From contig NC_079906.1 in the NCBI RefSeq assembly GCF_024868665.1, forward strand, positions 14,012,807-14,076,806: 64,000 bases of DNA, given 5' to 3'. Made by a program: the position numbers and the translations under genes. Shown piece by piece: positions 1 to 13,148 of the stretch. The number at the start of each line of letters is the position of its first letter. Position 1 is the first letter of the stretch. The notes beneath the pieces are model-generated. The model was not told where the DNA came from. It worked only from the letters and a program-made list of their open reading frames with translations, and did not search any database. Source of the stretch: Triplophysa rosa. Taxonomy: Eukaryota > Chordata > Actinopteri > Cypriniformes > Nemacheilidae.

Positions 1-242
1 CCGGTCTGTGGTGACAATATACAATTTTATTTTATATTTAATTTAAATGAATGTTTTATTGTATATTAATTGTATTAAATTATATTTAAACTATAACATT
101 TATTCCGTTTACCGGACGTTAAGACAGTTTGTCTCTATTTGCAGTATACTGTTAATTGCGCAATAACAAAAGAACAGATTTGATGTGATTTGATTCTTTT
201 GTGAGATGTCTATACTGTAGCTTTAACACAGACATAGTTCAT

Positions 243-418
243 TTAAAGGGACAGTTCACCCAAAAATTCACTTCTATTCTATGGACACAAAACCAATGCA
301 AGTCAATGAGCGCTGCCGTTGTTTGGTTACCAACATTCTCCAAAATATCTTCTCTTGTGTTCTGCAGAGGGTGAGTAAATGATGACAGGATATTCATTTT
401 TGGGTGAACTATCCCGTA
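243..418. mobile_element. Short cyprinid-type MITE, copy 1
   Basis: It begins with TTAAAGGGACAGTTCACCC and ends with the reverse-complementary GGGTGAACTATCCC. Inside lie GTGAGTAAATGATGACAG and a central segment with AACACTC/ATCTTCTTTTGTGTTCTGC-type sequence shared with the other copies. This is a non-autonomous inverted-repeat element with no coding capacity. Copies of the same family recur at 3961, 6519, 7624, 12865, 28213 and 39628. Confidence 0.8.
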
Positions 419-2012
419 ATACTGTGACGCTAATAGTAATAACCGTTGTGATTAATGATTTGATGTAGTAAATTACATGTTGGGAAATCCTGTCTCAAAT
501 TTGAATAGAACTGTGCAAAACAAGCACGGCATAATCCCAACCCACATCTTTGGTCACCCAGCCATCTTTGATTTAGTCATTTTTAATATGTGTCTCTCTC
601 TTACGTAAGGCACTATGGGCAGTGATAGGAGAGGGTTAAGCCACTGCTAAGCCCTCATTACAGAGATAAGAGGTGTGAGGACTCAACAGATGGACCTCTA
701 GTGTCTAGGAAATGCCTCTCTGTGTAGTGATAGGAGTGTCTTTTGCTTATGTAAGTACATAAATGTGTTTGTATGTTTAATAGATTAGTTATATAATTAA
801 ACTTAAACAAAAATGTTATTTAAATAAATAACTTGTGAAGAGCCTGATGCGGAGATGAGTCAGATGTTTTAATCTACCTTCATCGATGTATGTATGTTTA
901 TCAAGGAATAAGTCATGGTGCAGAACATCTCGATGAGTCAGATGCCCATATTTTATAACTGTTGTGTTCGCTGACCCCCCACCCCGATAGACACACAGCA
1001 GCTCTGTTTCAACCTACAGAGATGAATCACACGCGTTTTAAAGAATGTGCCTCTCTCTATCAAGCAAGGTATTACTATATGGCTTTACAGTAATGCCACA
1101 GAAATAAATCAAACCGTGGAACAACAGCGTGTCTGCTAAAACTCATAAACCTCATAAGTGCATAGCACGACTGTTATTTCCATTAGCGACAATACAGTTC
1201 ACTCATAATCTGCAAGTCAAAGCCCCACGTGGTCACCCATCAGCTCAATGACTAGATCTTTACACACAGAGAACGCTTTTGATAAAGGCACGAAGATATT
1301 TCTCCCACTAAAAATTATCTATGTGAACCAAACATTCAAAATATGAAGTGAGATTTAAATGATGTGAAGCCATAATGTGCCAATGTCTTTTGTTTGACAT
1401 CCCGCAAAAATGGTTTGCATGGTTTTAACAACGAACACCCCTTCAAATACAAAACGTATTCTGCCTGTAGAAAGCATTAGATAACATCAAGACAAAAGTC
1501 TCACGTCCCTGTTTAACCAACCTGAAACCAGGCATATGCTGCAGGTAAGACAGATAATTGTCTCTACGCTTCAGGAATCTCATTTCCATAAAGATTGGAA
1601 ATGGACAGGTGTACATTTGCTCACATTGACGTAAAGCCCCAGCAAGCAGAACTAATATTCTACAGCCATTATAAAACCCCATTATTATTGTAAAGGTTTA
1701 TTTTCACAGTGTGTGATTTTGTGCTCTTAAAAATAACAACATAACTGAAAACCTTACAGAACGTACAGAAATTGGGACACTAGGCGTTTAGTCTAAAAAT
1801 ATTTTAGACCAGTTGGTGTTCTGAATCCTGGATTCTTACCCATCATGCATCAGTACGTGCCAATCAGAAGGACAGTGCAAGGACTTGTGGATATTCAGCA
1901 CCCTCTTGTGGCGAGAACTGATGTTGAGTGAAGTAAACCCAGACATGAGTATGAAAATGATCATTTAGAATCATTGAGAAAGTGGTTTTTATTATTCCTC
2001 AGATGAGGTATA

Positions 2013-2531
2013 CACCCATGGAAAAAAATTAAGAGACCATTCAAAATTTTTATTTAATCAGTGTTTCTAGATTTACAAGTGGCCATTCCAGTCTAGCATC
2101 GGTTGAATTTCACCTAAATCAACCCTCGGGAGTGACAAAGTCACCCAACAGCAATGTGAAAAACTGACAGCATGACAAGACATGAAAACTGTGATAAAAT
2201 CCCTGTTTATCACGTAAAAAATTTTTTTTAACTACAGACATGTACAAATATTTGTGTTATATTGCTTAAAAGTGAATATTGTTTTCTTTGCAGTGTTTGA
2301 GGTCTGAAAAAATACAGAGAATCTTTTGTTATTTTGGCCTGTTTACTCAGTTTTCATTTTTTGCAAATAAATGCAAATAGAAACAATATTTTTATTTAAA
2401 ATTTTGTATAAATATTTTTAGTAGTTCACAGAATGAAACAAAAGTGATAATTTTACATAAACACATACCTATAAATAGTACATTTTAAAATCAGACATTT
2501 TGAAATGGTCTCTTATTTTTTCTGTGGGTGA
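2013..2531. mobile_element. MITE with CACCCA...TGGGTG terminal inverted repeats
   Basis: The left arm reads CACCCATGGAAAAAAATTAA followed by GAGACCATT. The right arm contains AATGGTCTCTTATTTTTTC then TGTGGGTG, its imperfect reverse complement. The element is about 0.52 kb, AT-rich and without coding capacity. A second, inverted and degraded copy lies in a slc16a4 intron at 43798-44010, matching over GAGACCATTTCAAA, CTATTTATAGGTATGTGTTT and TTCTGTGAACTACTAA. I cannot name the family. Confidence 0.75.
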
Positions 2532-3960
2532 ATGTGTAAAGGGAAATTTCACAACCGTATACGTTTTAAATGTAAACATACACTGAAGACTAATAATATA
2601 TCAATGTCACCAGGCCTATACTGAAATCGAGTAAATGTAACATTAAGAATGAACCATAATAATATTAAGATATTCTCTACAATCATAATTTCAAAATTCT
2701 TCTGTTTGTCTAAACTGATGGATTAAAATATAATCTGTGAAGACATTTGGCTCATTTGCCTGTAAATCTTCAGTGATCATCCTTTTTTACGACCAGCCCG
2801 TTCTCTGCCGTGCTATTTTTGCTTCCAATTTCCGATTCCATCTTTCTTTCCACACACACACACAGACACAGTAGTGAAAAATGAGCGTGTCTCAGGCGCT
2901 ACGGTGTGGCCAGCTTTATGTCTCCCCGACCTGCCCGCCTGTCTTTAAGCTCCATTGCTTTATTGATTCCGTGCACCTCTTCATCAGATAAAGACATGAA
3001 TACTGTCTGCATGAACAAGGCCTCACCCACACAGCCACAGGGCCACTTTTCCAGTATTAGACTGAACAAAGTAATCTAAGATTTCATGCTGCCTCTGATG
3101 ATCCATGAAAATATAATCTCAGTGCTTTAAGCAACAGAATATTCATTCACAGCACAGTTAACCTTCTAAATAGCTCTCTAAAACTGTGTTTATCAGTGCA
3201 TTTATTTGCAAAATGAGCCTTTGAAAAGTGGGATTTAATGAAATGTGGTGGGATCTCGCAGCAGCCAGACGGATGTGGAATACAAGAGAGATTGTGGTCA
3301 TGTTTTTCACATTAGACCTACCAGCCTCCATATTTTTGAAAACTGGCAATATCGCACCATCATACCCATAAACAACCCTGGCTTCTGAGTCGAACTTGCT
3401 GGAAGGGGCCGTAAAGAACCCTGTAGTCTGTGTGCTTGATATACAGTTGTGGGCGTCTTAAACTCACGGTAATGTCTCAGACTTCAAGCAGTCTGGTCGT
3501 TACAAGAAATGAGTATGGCTGTATTTCTCAGGTCCGGTGCTCTTGTCTTACTGTTTGAAGTTGTGTGTTAAGGTCAGTACTGAGTTTGGCCAAACGCATG
3601 ATTACCGAAAGGCAGTCTGGGGTAATGGGCTATATATCATAAACTGCTAGGGCAGTGCATTTTGTGTGATTTTCCAGACTCGCAGGCAAGAAATACATCA
3701 GGTTTGCAAGAGAGTTCATTAAACAATGGTGAAGGTTTCTGAGACAAGTGTGGGAACATTTTAGTTTAATACATTTTCAAGAGCCTCTTTTACACAATCA
3801 CGATCTATACTGACTGACTTTCTCAGATACCTTTTTAAAACTTCAGTTCTTCATTTAGGTATAAACAGAACCAGTTAGTCTGCGACAAGCAATGGCTTTT
3901 TGCATTCTCATCTATTGCTATCTGAGTAAAATGTTTTTTTGTCACATGAAATTGTTTATT

Positions 3961-4224
3961 TAAAGGGATACTTCAGCCAAAATGATTATTCTTTCATAAT
4001 TTATTCACCCTCATGTCATTCCAAACCTGTATGACTTTCTGTATGAGATATTTTGAAGAATGTTGGTGAGCAAGCAACATTGGCCCCCATTGACGTCCAT
4101 TGTGTAGACACAAAACCAGACATTTATCAAAATATAATATAAAAGAGTCATATACAGGTTTTGACTATCATGAAGGTGCGAATGAATGATGATAAAATGT
4201 ATTTTTTGTGAACTACCCCTTTAA
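3961..4224. mobile_element. Short cyprinid-type MITE, copy 2
   Basis: This is a degenerate copy of the 243-418 family. It opens with TAAAGGGATACTTCAGCC and closes with TTTTTTGTGAACTACCCCTTTA. Between them are the family signatures TCATTCCAAACCTGTATGAC and GATATTTTGAAGAATGTTGG. No coding capacity. Confidence 0.75.
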
Positions 4225-4382
4225 TTAAAGTACAGGTCTCTAAATGTAATTCTGCTAAAAGCAATATACATAAAAGCTTAAACATTTTCTAGGATCTACT
4301 TTAGGTGTTTTTCATACAGTGAAGTCAGAACAGGGTCCATAATTACATCACTCAGAAGGTGATGAGTTACTCACTGTTTTAT

Positions 4383-4397
4383 CCACTAGGTGGTGCT
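4383..4397 (+). promoter_or_regulatory. Candidate CTCF-type motif
   Basis: CCACTAGGTGGTGCT closely resembles the known CTCF core consensus (CCACnAGrkGGCrs), with one deviation. It lies in the gene-free flank of alx3. Motif match only; occupancy is unknown. Confidence 0.3.
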
Positions 4398-6518
4398 AAA
4401 AATGGCATGCTTGATTTCTGCTGAAAGGTCCGAAGCCCTGATTTATATGTGGAAGGAAAAAAATTGCAAAAATAGTGTGTTTGAACATACTGTAATTTAC
4501 CTCAGAAATATATTGCAATACATGCCACTTAAATGCATGTTGTTATTATTCCCTCCATATTTTAATAGTAACCTACTGTGTCTGATCTTAAATATGATCA
4601 TCTCAGCCAAGGAACCAATAAGGAAACTGAAGGAACAACCCCAGCCACATATTTTAGATGAAGCTGTTATCTGGAAGCACTATGTGTGTGCAGCTGACCC
4701 TTGAATGAATTCTCTGAACAGATCTGGTTACAGCTTAAATCTCCCTGTGTTTATCTTTGTGGCAGAGGGAGGGAGGCCAAATACTAGAATGCTCTTGTCA
4801 TAACCTGGCAACATTTGAGGGTCAGATCATTTGGAGGAAGACTCATTTAAACGCGAATCTGTGCCAAGTGGAGAGTTTGTATTATTCTCTGGTGGATACA
4901 AAAGCTGAACATTTTTGATGAGATGTTGAGACAGATCGTAAATAACATAACCACATGTTTAGTCCAGCGTCTGTCATTATGATTGTATGTGGACCTTTCG
5001 GTCGGGCCTTGCATACACAAGTCTGCTATCAGGAAAAGTCTTGACCGCACAATCTCAACATGCCCTTTTTAATAAAACAATAAACATGGGGTAAGTCTCA
5101 CGGTCCGCCCCTATTTTAGTTGTCCAAAAAAACAGGGGTCACCCCTGAGCGAGGCTTCCTTTTTTCCCCATATCAACAAATGACAACACAAACACACACA
5201 AGCACAAGTTTGCTACAAATGTCGATCGCTATTTTAAACCATTAAAGTCACACAGGAAAAGATGGTAAATATTTCCACTTGTACCTGGGCATTTCAAAAG
5301 AACCGCAGTAAGCCTTTATTTACGCTTGGTTCTCCCTATGCGATGTCCCAGAGTGTTTGAAATTGAAGCTCTGCCACGGAAAAGGGGGGCTCACGTGGTC
5401 GCAGACACCCAATACCCCACGCGCTGCAGGCTGGGTTTGAAGAAAGAGAGCACAATTGGATTAGATACCAAAATATAAGCGGTGTTTGTTTTAATCAGTC
5501 TGGTGACACAGGGAGCTTTTGAAAGCGCTGGGGAGAGAACGTTTAAGCGGAGAGAGAGGGGAAGGTGAGATGGACAGCTGTCTTGTGGGCCTGATGCTGC
5601 TTCGGAGACAGGGGCCTGGGGGCTGCGGTTTGGGGGGTGTTTGGACATGGAGGGTCGCAGCCAGGACTGAGATTGGGGACCTTTTTGAGTGCATGTGTGT
5701 ATCATATTGAGAGGATTGTTTTGTGCCAAAACAATACCACTATAGGAACATACAGTGCCATCTGTATATGCTATTAATGAGATAAAATCTTTCATTAAAT
5801 TTATCAGATTTTAAATCTGCACAGGAATATTCCTCCGGTACAGTAGTTGAAGCACAAGAATGAACGTCTTTGCTGGACAGTCTTCACCTGTGGGTCTGAT
5901 TGTTTATTGTGAAGCACTAGAAGTCAAGTTGGGTGACACTGGAGACGCTCAAATAAAAAAACGTGCATGAAATCCTATTTTGTTTGTTGTATTTAGTTGG
6001 TTTATTCTGGTTAGTTATTTAGTGTTTGGTTATGTTGTGTCAGTAGACCAGCGTAGTCACCACATTCACATTGTCTGTTTGAAACCGATTTACTAAAGAA
6101 GTCTTGATATGAGTGTTAAATTATTTATGCTTCAATCATGTATTGTCAATCATTACCAGAAATATTTTCATTCTGAAAATACTACATTGAAGACTTTGTT
6201 GTTGTGACTGTTGGTGGTGGCTGGATGTAAGTGCAGGGTGATGGCTGATGCTCTGTGGACTTTACCCAGAGGCTAAACCGTCTCAGCAGTCCAGAACTCC
6301 CAGAATTTCAGTTTAGGTTCCGATGGCTGTAACGGAATCCCTCTCTCGGAAGTGCAAATCCAGCTGCAGCAGCGCTTCCATAAATTAGATTTTCTGCATT
6401 GCTTGAGGGATGTAGGTCTCCAGAGCACTGTTGGGCTGCAGTGTATTATTACTGCCATAATGATTCAGGTAGATTGGGTTGTGTATACATGTATTGTATG
6501 TTATACCTGCATCTCTAT

Positions 6519-6710
6519 ATTTAAAGGGATAGGTCATCCAAAAATGAAAATTCTGTCATGAAAAACTCACTATATAGTTGTTCCAAACCTTTATAAGTTT
6601 AGCTGTTTGGTTGAACACAGAGATATTTGGAAGAATGCTTGTAACCAAACAGTTCTTGGACCCCATTGACTACCATATAGGAAAAATGACAATGGTAGTC
6701 AAAAGTGCCC
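6519..6710 (+). mobile_element. Partial MITE, left half (copy 3)
   Basis: It starts with TTTAAAGGGATAGGTCATCC and AAAAATGAAAATTCTGTCAT, the left arm of the 243-418 family. Internal signatures GTTCCAAACCTTTATAAG and TTGGACCCCATTGACTACC follow. No right-hand inverted arm is found, so this copy is truncated or interrupted. Confidence 0.65.
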
Positions 6711-7000
6711 CTGTTGTGAACCACAAATCGTATATCTATGTGGCAGAACTGGGGAAAGTTATGCAAAGGGACACAACCAAGGCATGCTTCCTTTTTGGTG
6801 TGATTGACTCAAGACATTGTCATTCTGTTGATAATATAGCCCAAATAGTGAATGGTGTCTTATTTGCAAGTCGCTTTGGATCAATTTAAGCCTGAGAATG
6901 GTAATAATAAAGTGTTTGGTCTGTGTTCTTAATCATTTAGGAAATCACAATCTTTGATGGTTACCTTCAAAGTTTATTAAACATCTCTTTCAATTTCCCA

Positions 7001-7410
7001 CACTGTAAAACTTTGCTGTAGTTTTGCAGCAGGTTTGCCGGTAATTTACTAGATTTAATTTGCAATTTTGTTTTAAACATAAACTTACATATTTCTTATA
7101 TTTTCTTTCCCGAAACAAGACTAAATATCTTAGGTCTTTTTTCTTGTTGTGTAAATGTATCGTAATTTTAAGTTTAAAATATTTTTACTAAAAAAACAAG
7201 ACAAAAAGACTTAGGAAGAATGTCATTTTTTTGCAGTGTTGCTGTGCTAATGCCAGTCTCTTCTTGCTCATTTTAAATATCAAAAGTCAAGGTGTTTTAA
7301 TTTTGGTTAAAGTAAAGTTAACTCAAATTGAAAACAGTACTAATAGGAAAGTAATTAAATCTACAGTTACTGGCAAACCTGCTGCAAAACTACAGCAAAG
7401 TTTTACAGTG
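7001..7410. mobile_element. MITE with ~55-bp terminal inverted repeats
   Basis: The left arm begins CACTGTAAAACTTTGCTGTA and continues to GCAGCAGGTTTGCCGGTAA. The right arm ends with TACAGCAAAGTTTTACAGTG, preceded by TTACTGGCAAACCTGCTGC; this is nearly the exact reverse complement. The 410-bp element has an AT-rich core and no real open frame. A clear target duplication is not visible. Confidence 0.8.
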
Positions 7411-7623
7411 CAGTAATGATTTGATTCTGTGGATTCAACAAGTACTTTGGAAACTGTGGAATTTTACCTTTCTAAGTATTTCTATACTGTTTCATTGAAT
7501 CATTAATCGTTTTTATTGAGCATGATAAGTGCACTTGTTTCAGGTTTTTGTGTTTTTAATTGAACACAGTTTCTCCTCCTCCTATTTCTTTGACTTTGTG
7601 TGAAAAACCTTCTGCAATGGAGT

Positions 7624-8023
7624 ATTAAAGGGACAGTTCACCCAAAAATGAAAATTCTGTCATCATTTACTCATCTTCAGGTTATTTCAAACCTGTATAC
7701 ATTTCTTTGTTCTGTTGAACACAAAGAAAGATATTTGTAAGAATGTTAGCTATTTTCAGTTCTACCATGGTAGAAAATAAATATTGTATATTTTTTATTC
7801 TGTTGAACACAAAATGAGACATTTTGAAGAATTTATGAAAACAAAAAGTTCTGAGGAAACTTTGAGTACCATTGTATTTTTACTAGTCAATGATGTCCCA
7901 GAATTAAAAATTGCTAACAGTCTTAAAAATATCTTTCTCTGTGTTCATCAGAACAAATACAGGTATAAAATTACATGAGGGTGAGTAAATGATGACAGAA
8001 TTTTCATTTTTGGGTGAACTTGT
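7624..8023. mobile_element. Short cyprinid-type MITE, copy 4 (longest copy)
   Basis: Its arms are among the best preserved of the family. It opens with TTAAAGGGACAGTTCACCC and TGAAAATTCTGTCATCATTT, and closes with AAATGATGACAGAATTTTCA and TTTTTGGGTGAAC. The core is longer than in other copies (about 400 bp in all) and contains a partial internal duplication of TTCTGTTGAACACAAA. Confidence 0.85.
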
Positions 8024-10379
8024 AATGTTGCTTCTTTGATCGACATCTGCTTCATATTGCTTTAGGTGCAGAGTATTTCCAAACAGTTTAGGTTTTGATT
8101 CCACAAGTGTCCAACTCAAGGTTGTCTGCTGTCTTTTAAAAGAAGGATTGAATTCACATGAAATGCTAGTAATGGGCCTGTTAGATTGTGTGATGTGGGT
8201 TCATCATTTACTCTCTTGGAAGTGAGAGTGCATGTATTGAGTGTTTTCATCTGCATGTGGCTGTATTGCTGTTGAAAGAGATTTGGTATTAAAAATAAAT
8301 GTGTTTATGTCTTTCTCTGTGCTTGTATTTGAATAGTGTCACAATGGCAATCCAGAGAGGGAGGGTCTGCATGTCCTTGGTGTATTTGTGTGTGTGCTTG
8401 CGCCTGTGTATGTACACATGTTTCTATGTTATTATGAGTGTCTGTGCATCCTTTGTAAGAGAATGAACCTCAGTACTGCGGATGTATGAATTGGATACTC
8501 GCACAGGAGATAGACATATGAAAGGTTGCATTATGACCAGTGTCTGGGTGGTTCTGTGAGGGGTCAGAGCGCGTGTCCACAGCCTTGGGCCATCAGGATG
8601 AGCTCCGGGGTGCGTGAAGATGACCCACACCGTTCCTGTGCAGTCGCTCGCACAGCTGCCGCGTCTGGCATCCAGACTAGCCTGTGTGCCCACAACCGAA
8701 GGCCACGGGCCAAATGTAGGCCTAAATCATTATCTTCGGTCCGGGATTGTAGATTAAATGGCGCGTATTACTTTCACCACATTTAATTATTCATATTTAT
8801 ATTTTTTTTCTTGAATTCAATAAATTTGTGGTAGGGTTTATTGTGGCAGCAAATGTATGAAGCAGTGAGCCGTGAACAACGCACAACGATAATTATTTAA
8901 CATTTTGTCAAATTAGTGTTAGCGCGACAGGGAGCACGTTACGACAATATTATATAAACCTCCACTTAAATTACGCATTATTACTGTCATTTTTTATTTT
9001 TAACTGGCGCAAATGTAATTATTAAAGTAATCTGTATTTGATGTTTACATAAATATTACTAAGATTTTGAACAAAGTTAAAAACATAAAATATAAATAGC
9101 CTATTATATTTGTACATATTATTAACTGTTCGACTTTTCTTTTTTGAGCTTAAATTTTAGGAATATTAATAGGTAGAGCATTTTTATTCCCATTTTATAA
9201 AATTTCTGTATGAAGGAGAAAAATAAAATGTTCTTGGCCCAATTGTCCATATTACAAGACAAAAGTATTAATTCCTTATTTAACGAAAGGCCTAAATATA
9301 AAATCTTGTACATTTACTTCATAGCATGTATTCTCAGACTATAAAATATAAAGATCAGGCAAGACAAGACCCGTTAGCTATAGTAAGGACACACGAATGA
9401 TGCGCAATGAATTTAACTATTCGATTTGGTCATGAAATTATGCAAATATTTTTCTTACAAAAGAAAAAAAAAGTTAAATAGTGCTATGAAATGTTAAATG
9501 TTAGCCTTTATTTGAAGAAGATTTGTTCTTTAAAAGCAGACTCTGGCTCATTTGTTACTGTTTGAAGAACCCAAAAACTGCTGAACTATTTTTTCGATAT
9601 TTCTCATTTCTTCTCTAAATATTCTGGAGTTGGTTGTAAAACACTGACAGTAAATCTGATTGCTAGGCTAGCAGGCTCAAATATATTATTTTTCTGACTC
9701 GTTGGTAGGCCTAACTTCCACAAAACAGACAGAAAGTTGGCATGCATTTAAATTAGCTTTCAAGCGACATGACCATTCATTCGTTTTACGCTGACAATTT
9801 AAAAGGGCTCTTTATTTTCTGCGTACGCATGACTTATAAAACAGGCCCAATGCTTAGCGTTGAACATAAAGGTGTGTTTTATTTATGAAACCAAACATCG
9901 AGAGGGAAGGCATGATTCCACCGGCGCAAAACAACAAGATTGTATTCTTGTTTTCTAGCCCGCGGAAATTTCATGGTGTTATTTTTACCACGATCAAAAG
10001 GATGATTATTGTGTTTTCATCTCAGATTTGCAGTGCAAAGTCGATTTCCCAGGGCATTAAAACAATATAAGTATATATTATACAGAAACCCGTATAAGAA
10101 TACAGATTAACAAATGAAATTTATGGTATGTGTCAAAAATGTATGCTAATAAAACAGACTTTAAACCTCCTTATTTTACCACGATGACAGCATAGATTGC
10201 CTATATCATGCAGTGGGTTTAAAAAAAAAACAATGATTGTATAGGCCTACATTATTCTGCACTGTTAACAGTAGAATTACTTAAAAGGAAATAAAGCAAT
10301 ATTAGGCAAAACCAGAATAACATGTTTGACAGGATTTAGGGAAAGCCAGTACAAATTGCAAGCCAGAACAATTACATTT

Positions 10380-10780
10380 AGAGAGACAGATGTAGGTGCT
10401 TAGGGTATTTTTTGGCTTCTCAGATGGGAAAGAGGAGAGGTAAAGTGGGATGCTTAGCCAACTCTGTGTTTAGTCATATCTAAAAAGAGGGTCCCTGCCC
10501 CAGGCTCCAGCTAATGAAAATCCCATGGCTGAGCATCTGAGCTTCAGAAACTTCATGGTCATTGTGTGAGCACCTTTAATTGAATCAGAGCCACAGGTCA
10601 CAGAGACTCTGCCACCAGCTCCCCCTTCAGTATAAACACATTTAGGGATTATTTATTTTTTAGCTGTGGCGTATGTCCACAGCAGCCAGGTCAACTGATA
10701 CCCAGATGGTTTCGCTGAGGACCCTGTTTACGGATTCCTGCAGACGGGGAGGAGAAAAGCGGGGACCTGTCAGTATGTCG
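10380..10780. other. Candidate conserved non-coding stretch upstream of alx3
   Basis: This is less AT-rich, more complex sequence than its surroundings. It contains several short homeodomain-type cores, such as CTAATGAAAA and TTTAATTGAA, and has no open frame or repeat signature I recognise. It may be a regulatory element, but composition alone supports this only weakly. Confidence 0.25.
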
Positions 10781-12685
10781 CTGATTAGAGTTACTCAGCC
10801 CTTCATGAAGACATGATATGAGCTCTGGATGAGAAGCATTGTCTTTCAAGTTAACTTGTATTCAGTATAAAACTACAATGTTGTTTAATAAATATGGACA
10901 TACAGCTTATTCTGATAAACGGCCTTTTAATGCCTTTGCGAAATAAAGGCCTGTATACACTTTCAGCATAATTGTTCGTTTTGACTTGACAGCTGCCTAT
11001 TCATTTCCATCATAATACAGTCATCTGTCAGACCACGCAAATCTCGTGCACTCTGAAGTGGATGTGAAAGTGTGCGGGGTCGTTGGGAGGACACTCGGTC
11101 TGTTCAATATCCCCATACACACGCACACACACCCAGACCGGCCCTTCCTGAGTGCTTTTCTGAAACAAACTCCCGCTTCCCAGACTCCCTCTGTCATGTG
11201 CTTTGACCCAGAGGTCGGCAGCTGTCAATCAGAGCTTCAGTTTCAGCTGGCCATCGTGCTGCCGGACAGAGAGAGAGGGTGAGTGAGTGAGAGGAAGAGA
11301 GAGAAAGAGCCCTCAGAGGAAAATCCATCCCTTCATATGGGATCATCCCTTTGCTTGCAGGCCATATAATTGAATTACCGCCCTTGCTCTCTACATATTC
11401 CAATTAATGCAAACCTGTATGTTGGGTTGACATGCTCAGTGTGTGAGTCGCATTGTTAACAATACAGAGGTTTCCCTGTTTAAACATAACTAATGCTGCT
11501 GATCTTGACCATATTAAATCCTAATCCCTAAACCATCTGCAGAACACACCTTCTTTAATGGCAAACCCTTCATTCCCGGAGCCTTTAACATCCTAAAAAT
11601 GAGCTTTTAACAACAGGCTCCGACTTAAAATATGGTTTGTATCAAGCTGAAAATGAATTGATATTTCTAACAAATACAGAACGCGAGGGCTGAGGCTGAA
11701 CTGGCAGACAACAGGGGAAAGGTAGAAAGTGAGAGACTATGGGCCACAGACTGGACTGATTTCCTGCATGGGGTCATGCCAGGGACAGGTTCAGCCGCCC
11801 CAGGTTCAGGAAACGAGAGTGGCCACAAAGCCACAGCAACAGAGAAGAGAAGGTCAGCCGTTTGATGATTTACCAAAAATCCAGAGAGCCGCTGGAGATT
11901 TACAGCTGAAGAAATCGGTGTTTCCTGCTAATTTATAACTTGCAGGGTTTTGGTTTAGGAGTCTTGATAAAATAGTGAAACTGCATGTATCTTTATCAAA
12001 CTTAAGATGCAGCTCATGTCTTGTGAATATCAATTAAGATTGCTTGAAGTGTTAACTATTGCACCGGCCTTGAATCGTCAAAAATATTTTTACGTTTCAT
12101 TTGTCAATTTTCTTTATAATACTTGTATATAGTAGAGTTGGAATATGTAAAGAGGCCTGCTTTAATTTATAATCGGACATATGCAAGTACAGGTCCAGTG
12201 TTTATGTGCCGTTTGCTCTAAAATGGCCTGTTTAAACACGGGGAGGAGGCCACATTCCAGTCTGTATAGTGTCGGTTGCCATATTTTAATGATAACAGCA
12301 AGCTATTGAAGAATTGGAGAGCATCAGCTCTCGGTCTGCTTTCCTGCAGATGCAAATGATATGGCTATGGTTGTGTGCAAGCCAACCCTGTCAACACAAA
12401 AGCGCTGGTTCCTGAGGCCATCCAGTCAACTTGTAGTTGATATTTTCTGGAAAAGCGTCTTCTGGAGTACATTTTCTCCACCGGGTATTTGATTTCATGA
12501 ACACACCATCACCTCAGGCGAGAGTAAAATGTTCTCCATGGGAATTTTAACCATTTAAACCGGAGCCAGAATGAAAATTCAGTGAAGTCTGCAGTTTAAA
12601 TATATATATATATAAACAATAATAACAATAATTTAGCCTATAGAAATAAATATAAGAATATGCATTTATACATACAAATGCACAG

Positions 12686-12813
12686 TAAAATCGCCAGTGT
12701 CAAAAAAGTTCTAATTAACTCTCACAGTGTTTATATAATCCACACTTTGAGAGTGTGGATTGTATATACACTGTGAGTGTTCATTTGTCGTTTTTTAACA
12801 CTGGCGATTTTAC
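12686..12813. mobile_element. Palindromic MITE (~128 bp hairpin)
   Basis: The ends are GTAAAATCGCCAGTGT and ACACTGGCGATTTTAC, an exact inverted pair. The inner arms continue the palindrome: ACTCTCACAGTG pairs with CACTGTGAGTGT, and ATCCACACTTTG pairs with a GAGAGTGTGGAT centre. The whole element folds back on itself and has no coding capacity. Confidence 0.8.
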
Positions 12814-12864
12814 ATGTCTGCATATTCTGTTTTTCAATAAGTTTACTCCAGCTTCTTCATCAGA

Positions 12865-13148
12865 GTTAAAGTGAAAAAAATGCTGTCATCATTTTCTCAC
12901 CCTCTTGTCATTTCAAACCTTTATGACTTTCTTACACAGAACACAAAAGAAGATATTTTGAAGAATGTTGTTAACTGGCCCCCATTCACCTGCATTGGTT
13001 TTGTTTCCATAAAGTGTGCCAGTGCTGTTCGGTTACCAACTTTCTTCAAATGATCTTCTTTTGTGTTCTGCGGAAGAAAGAAACTCATAAAAGTTTGAGG
13101 GTGAGTAAATGATGACAGAATTGTCATTTTGGGTGAACTATCACTTTG
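12865..13148. mobile_element. Short cyprinid-type MITE, copy 5
   Basis: It shares the internal signatures CTGTCATCATTTTCTCACCC, GAAGATATTTTGAAGAATG and TTCTTTTGTGTTCTGCGG with the 243-418 family. It ends with TTTTGGGTGAACTATCACTT. No coding capacity. Confidence 0.85.

Noticed and set aside
5391..5795. Open frame of 134 codons on the minus strand and overlapping frames on both strands
   Set aside because: No recognisable domain, several overlapping frames of similar length on both strands, and no splice or promoter context. It looks like chance in a locally GC-richer patch.
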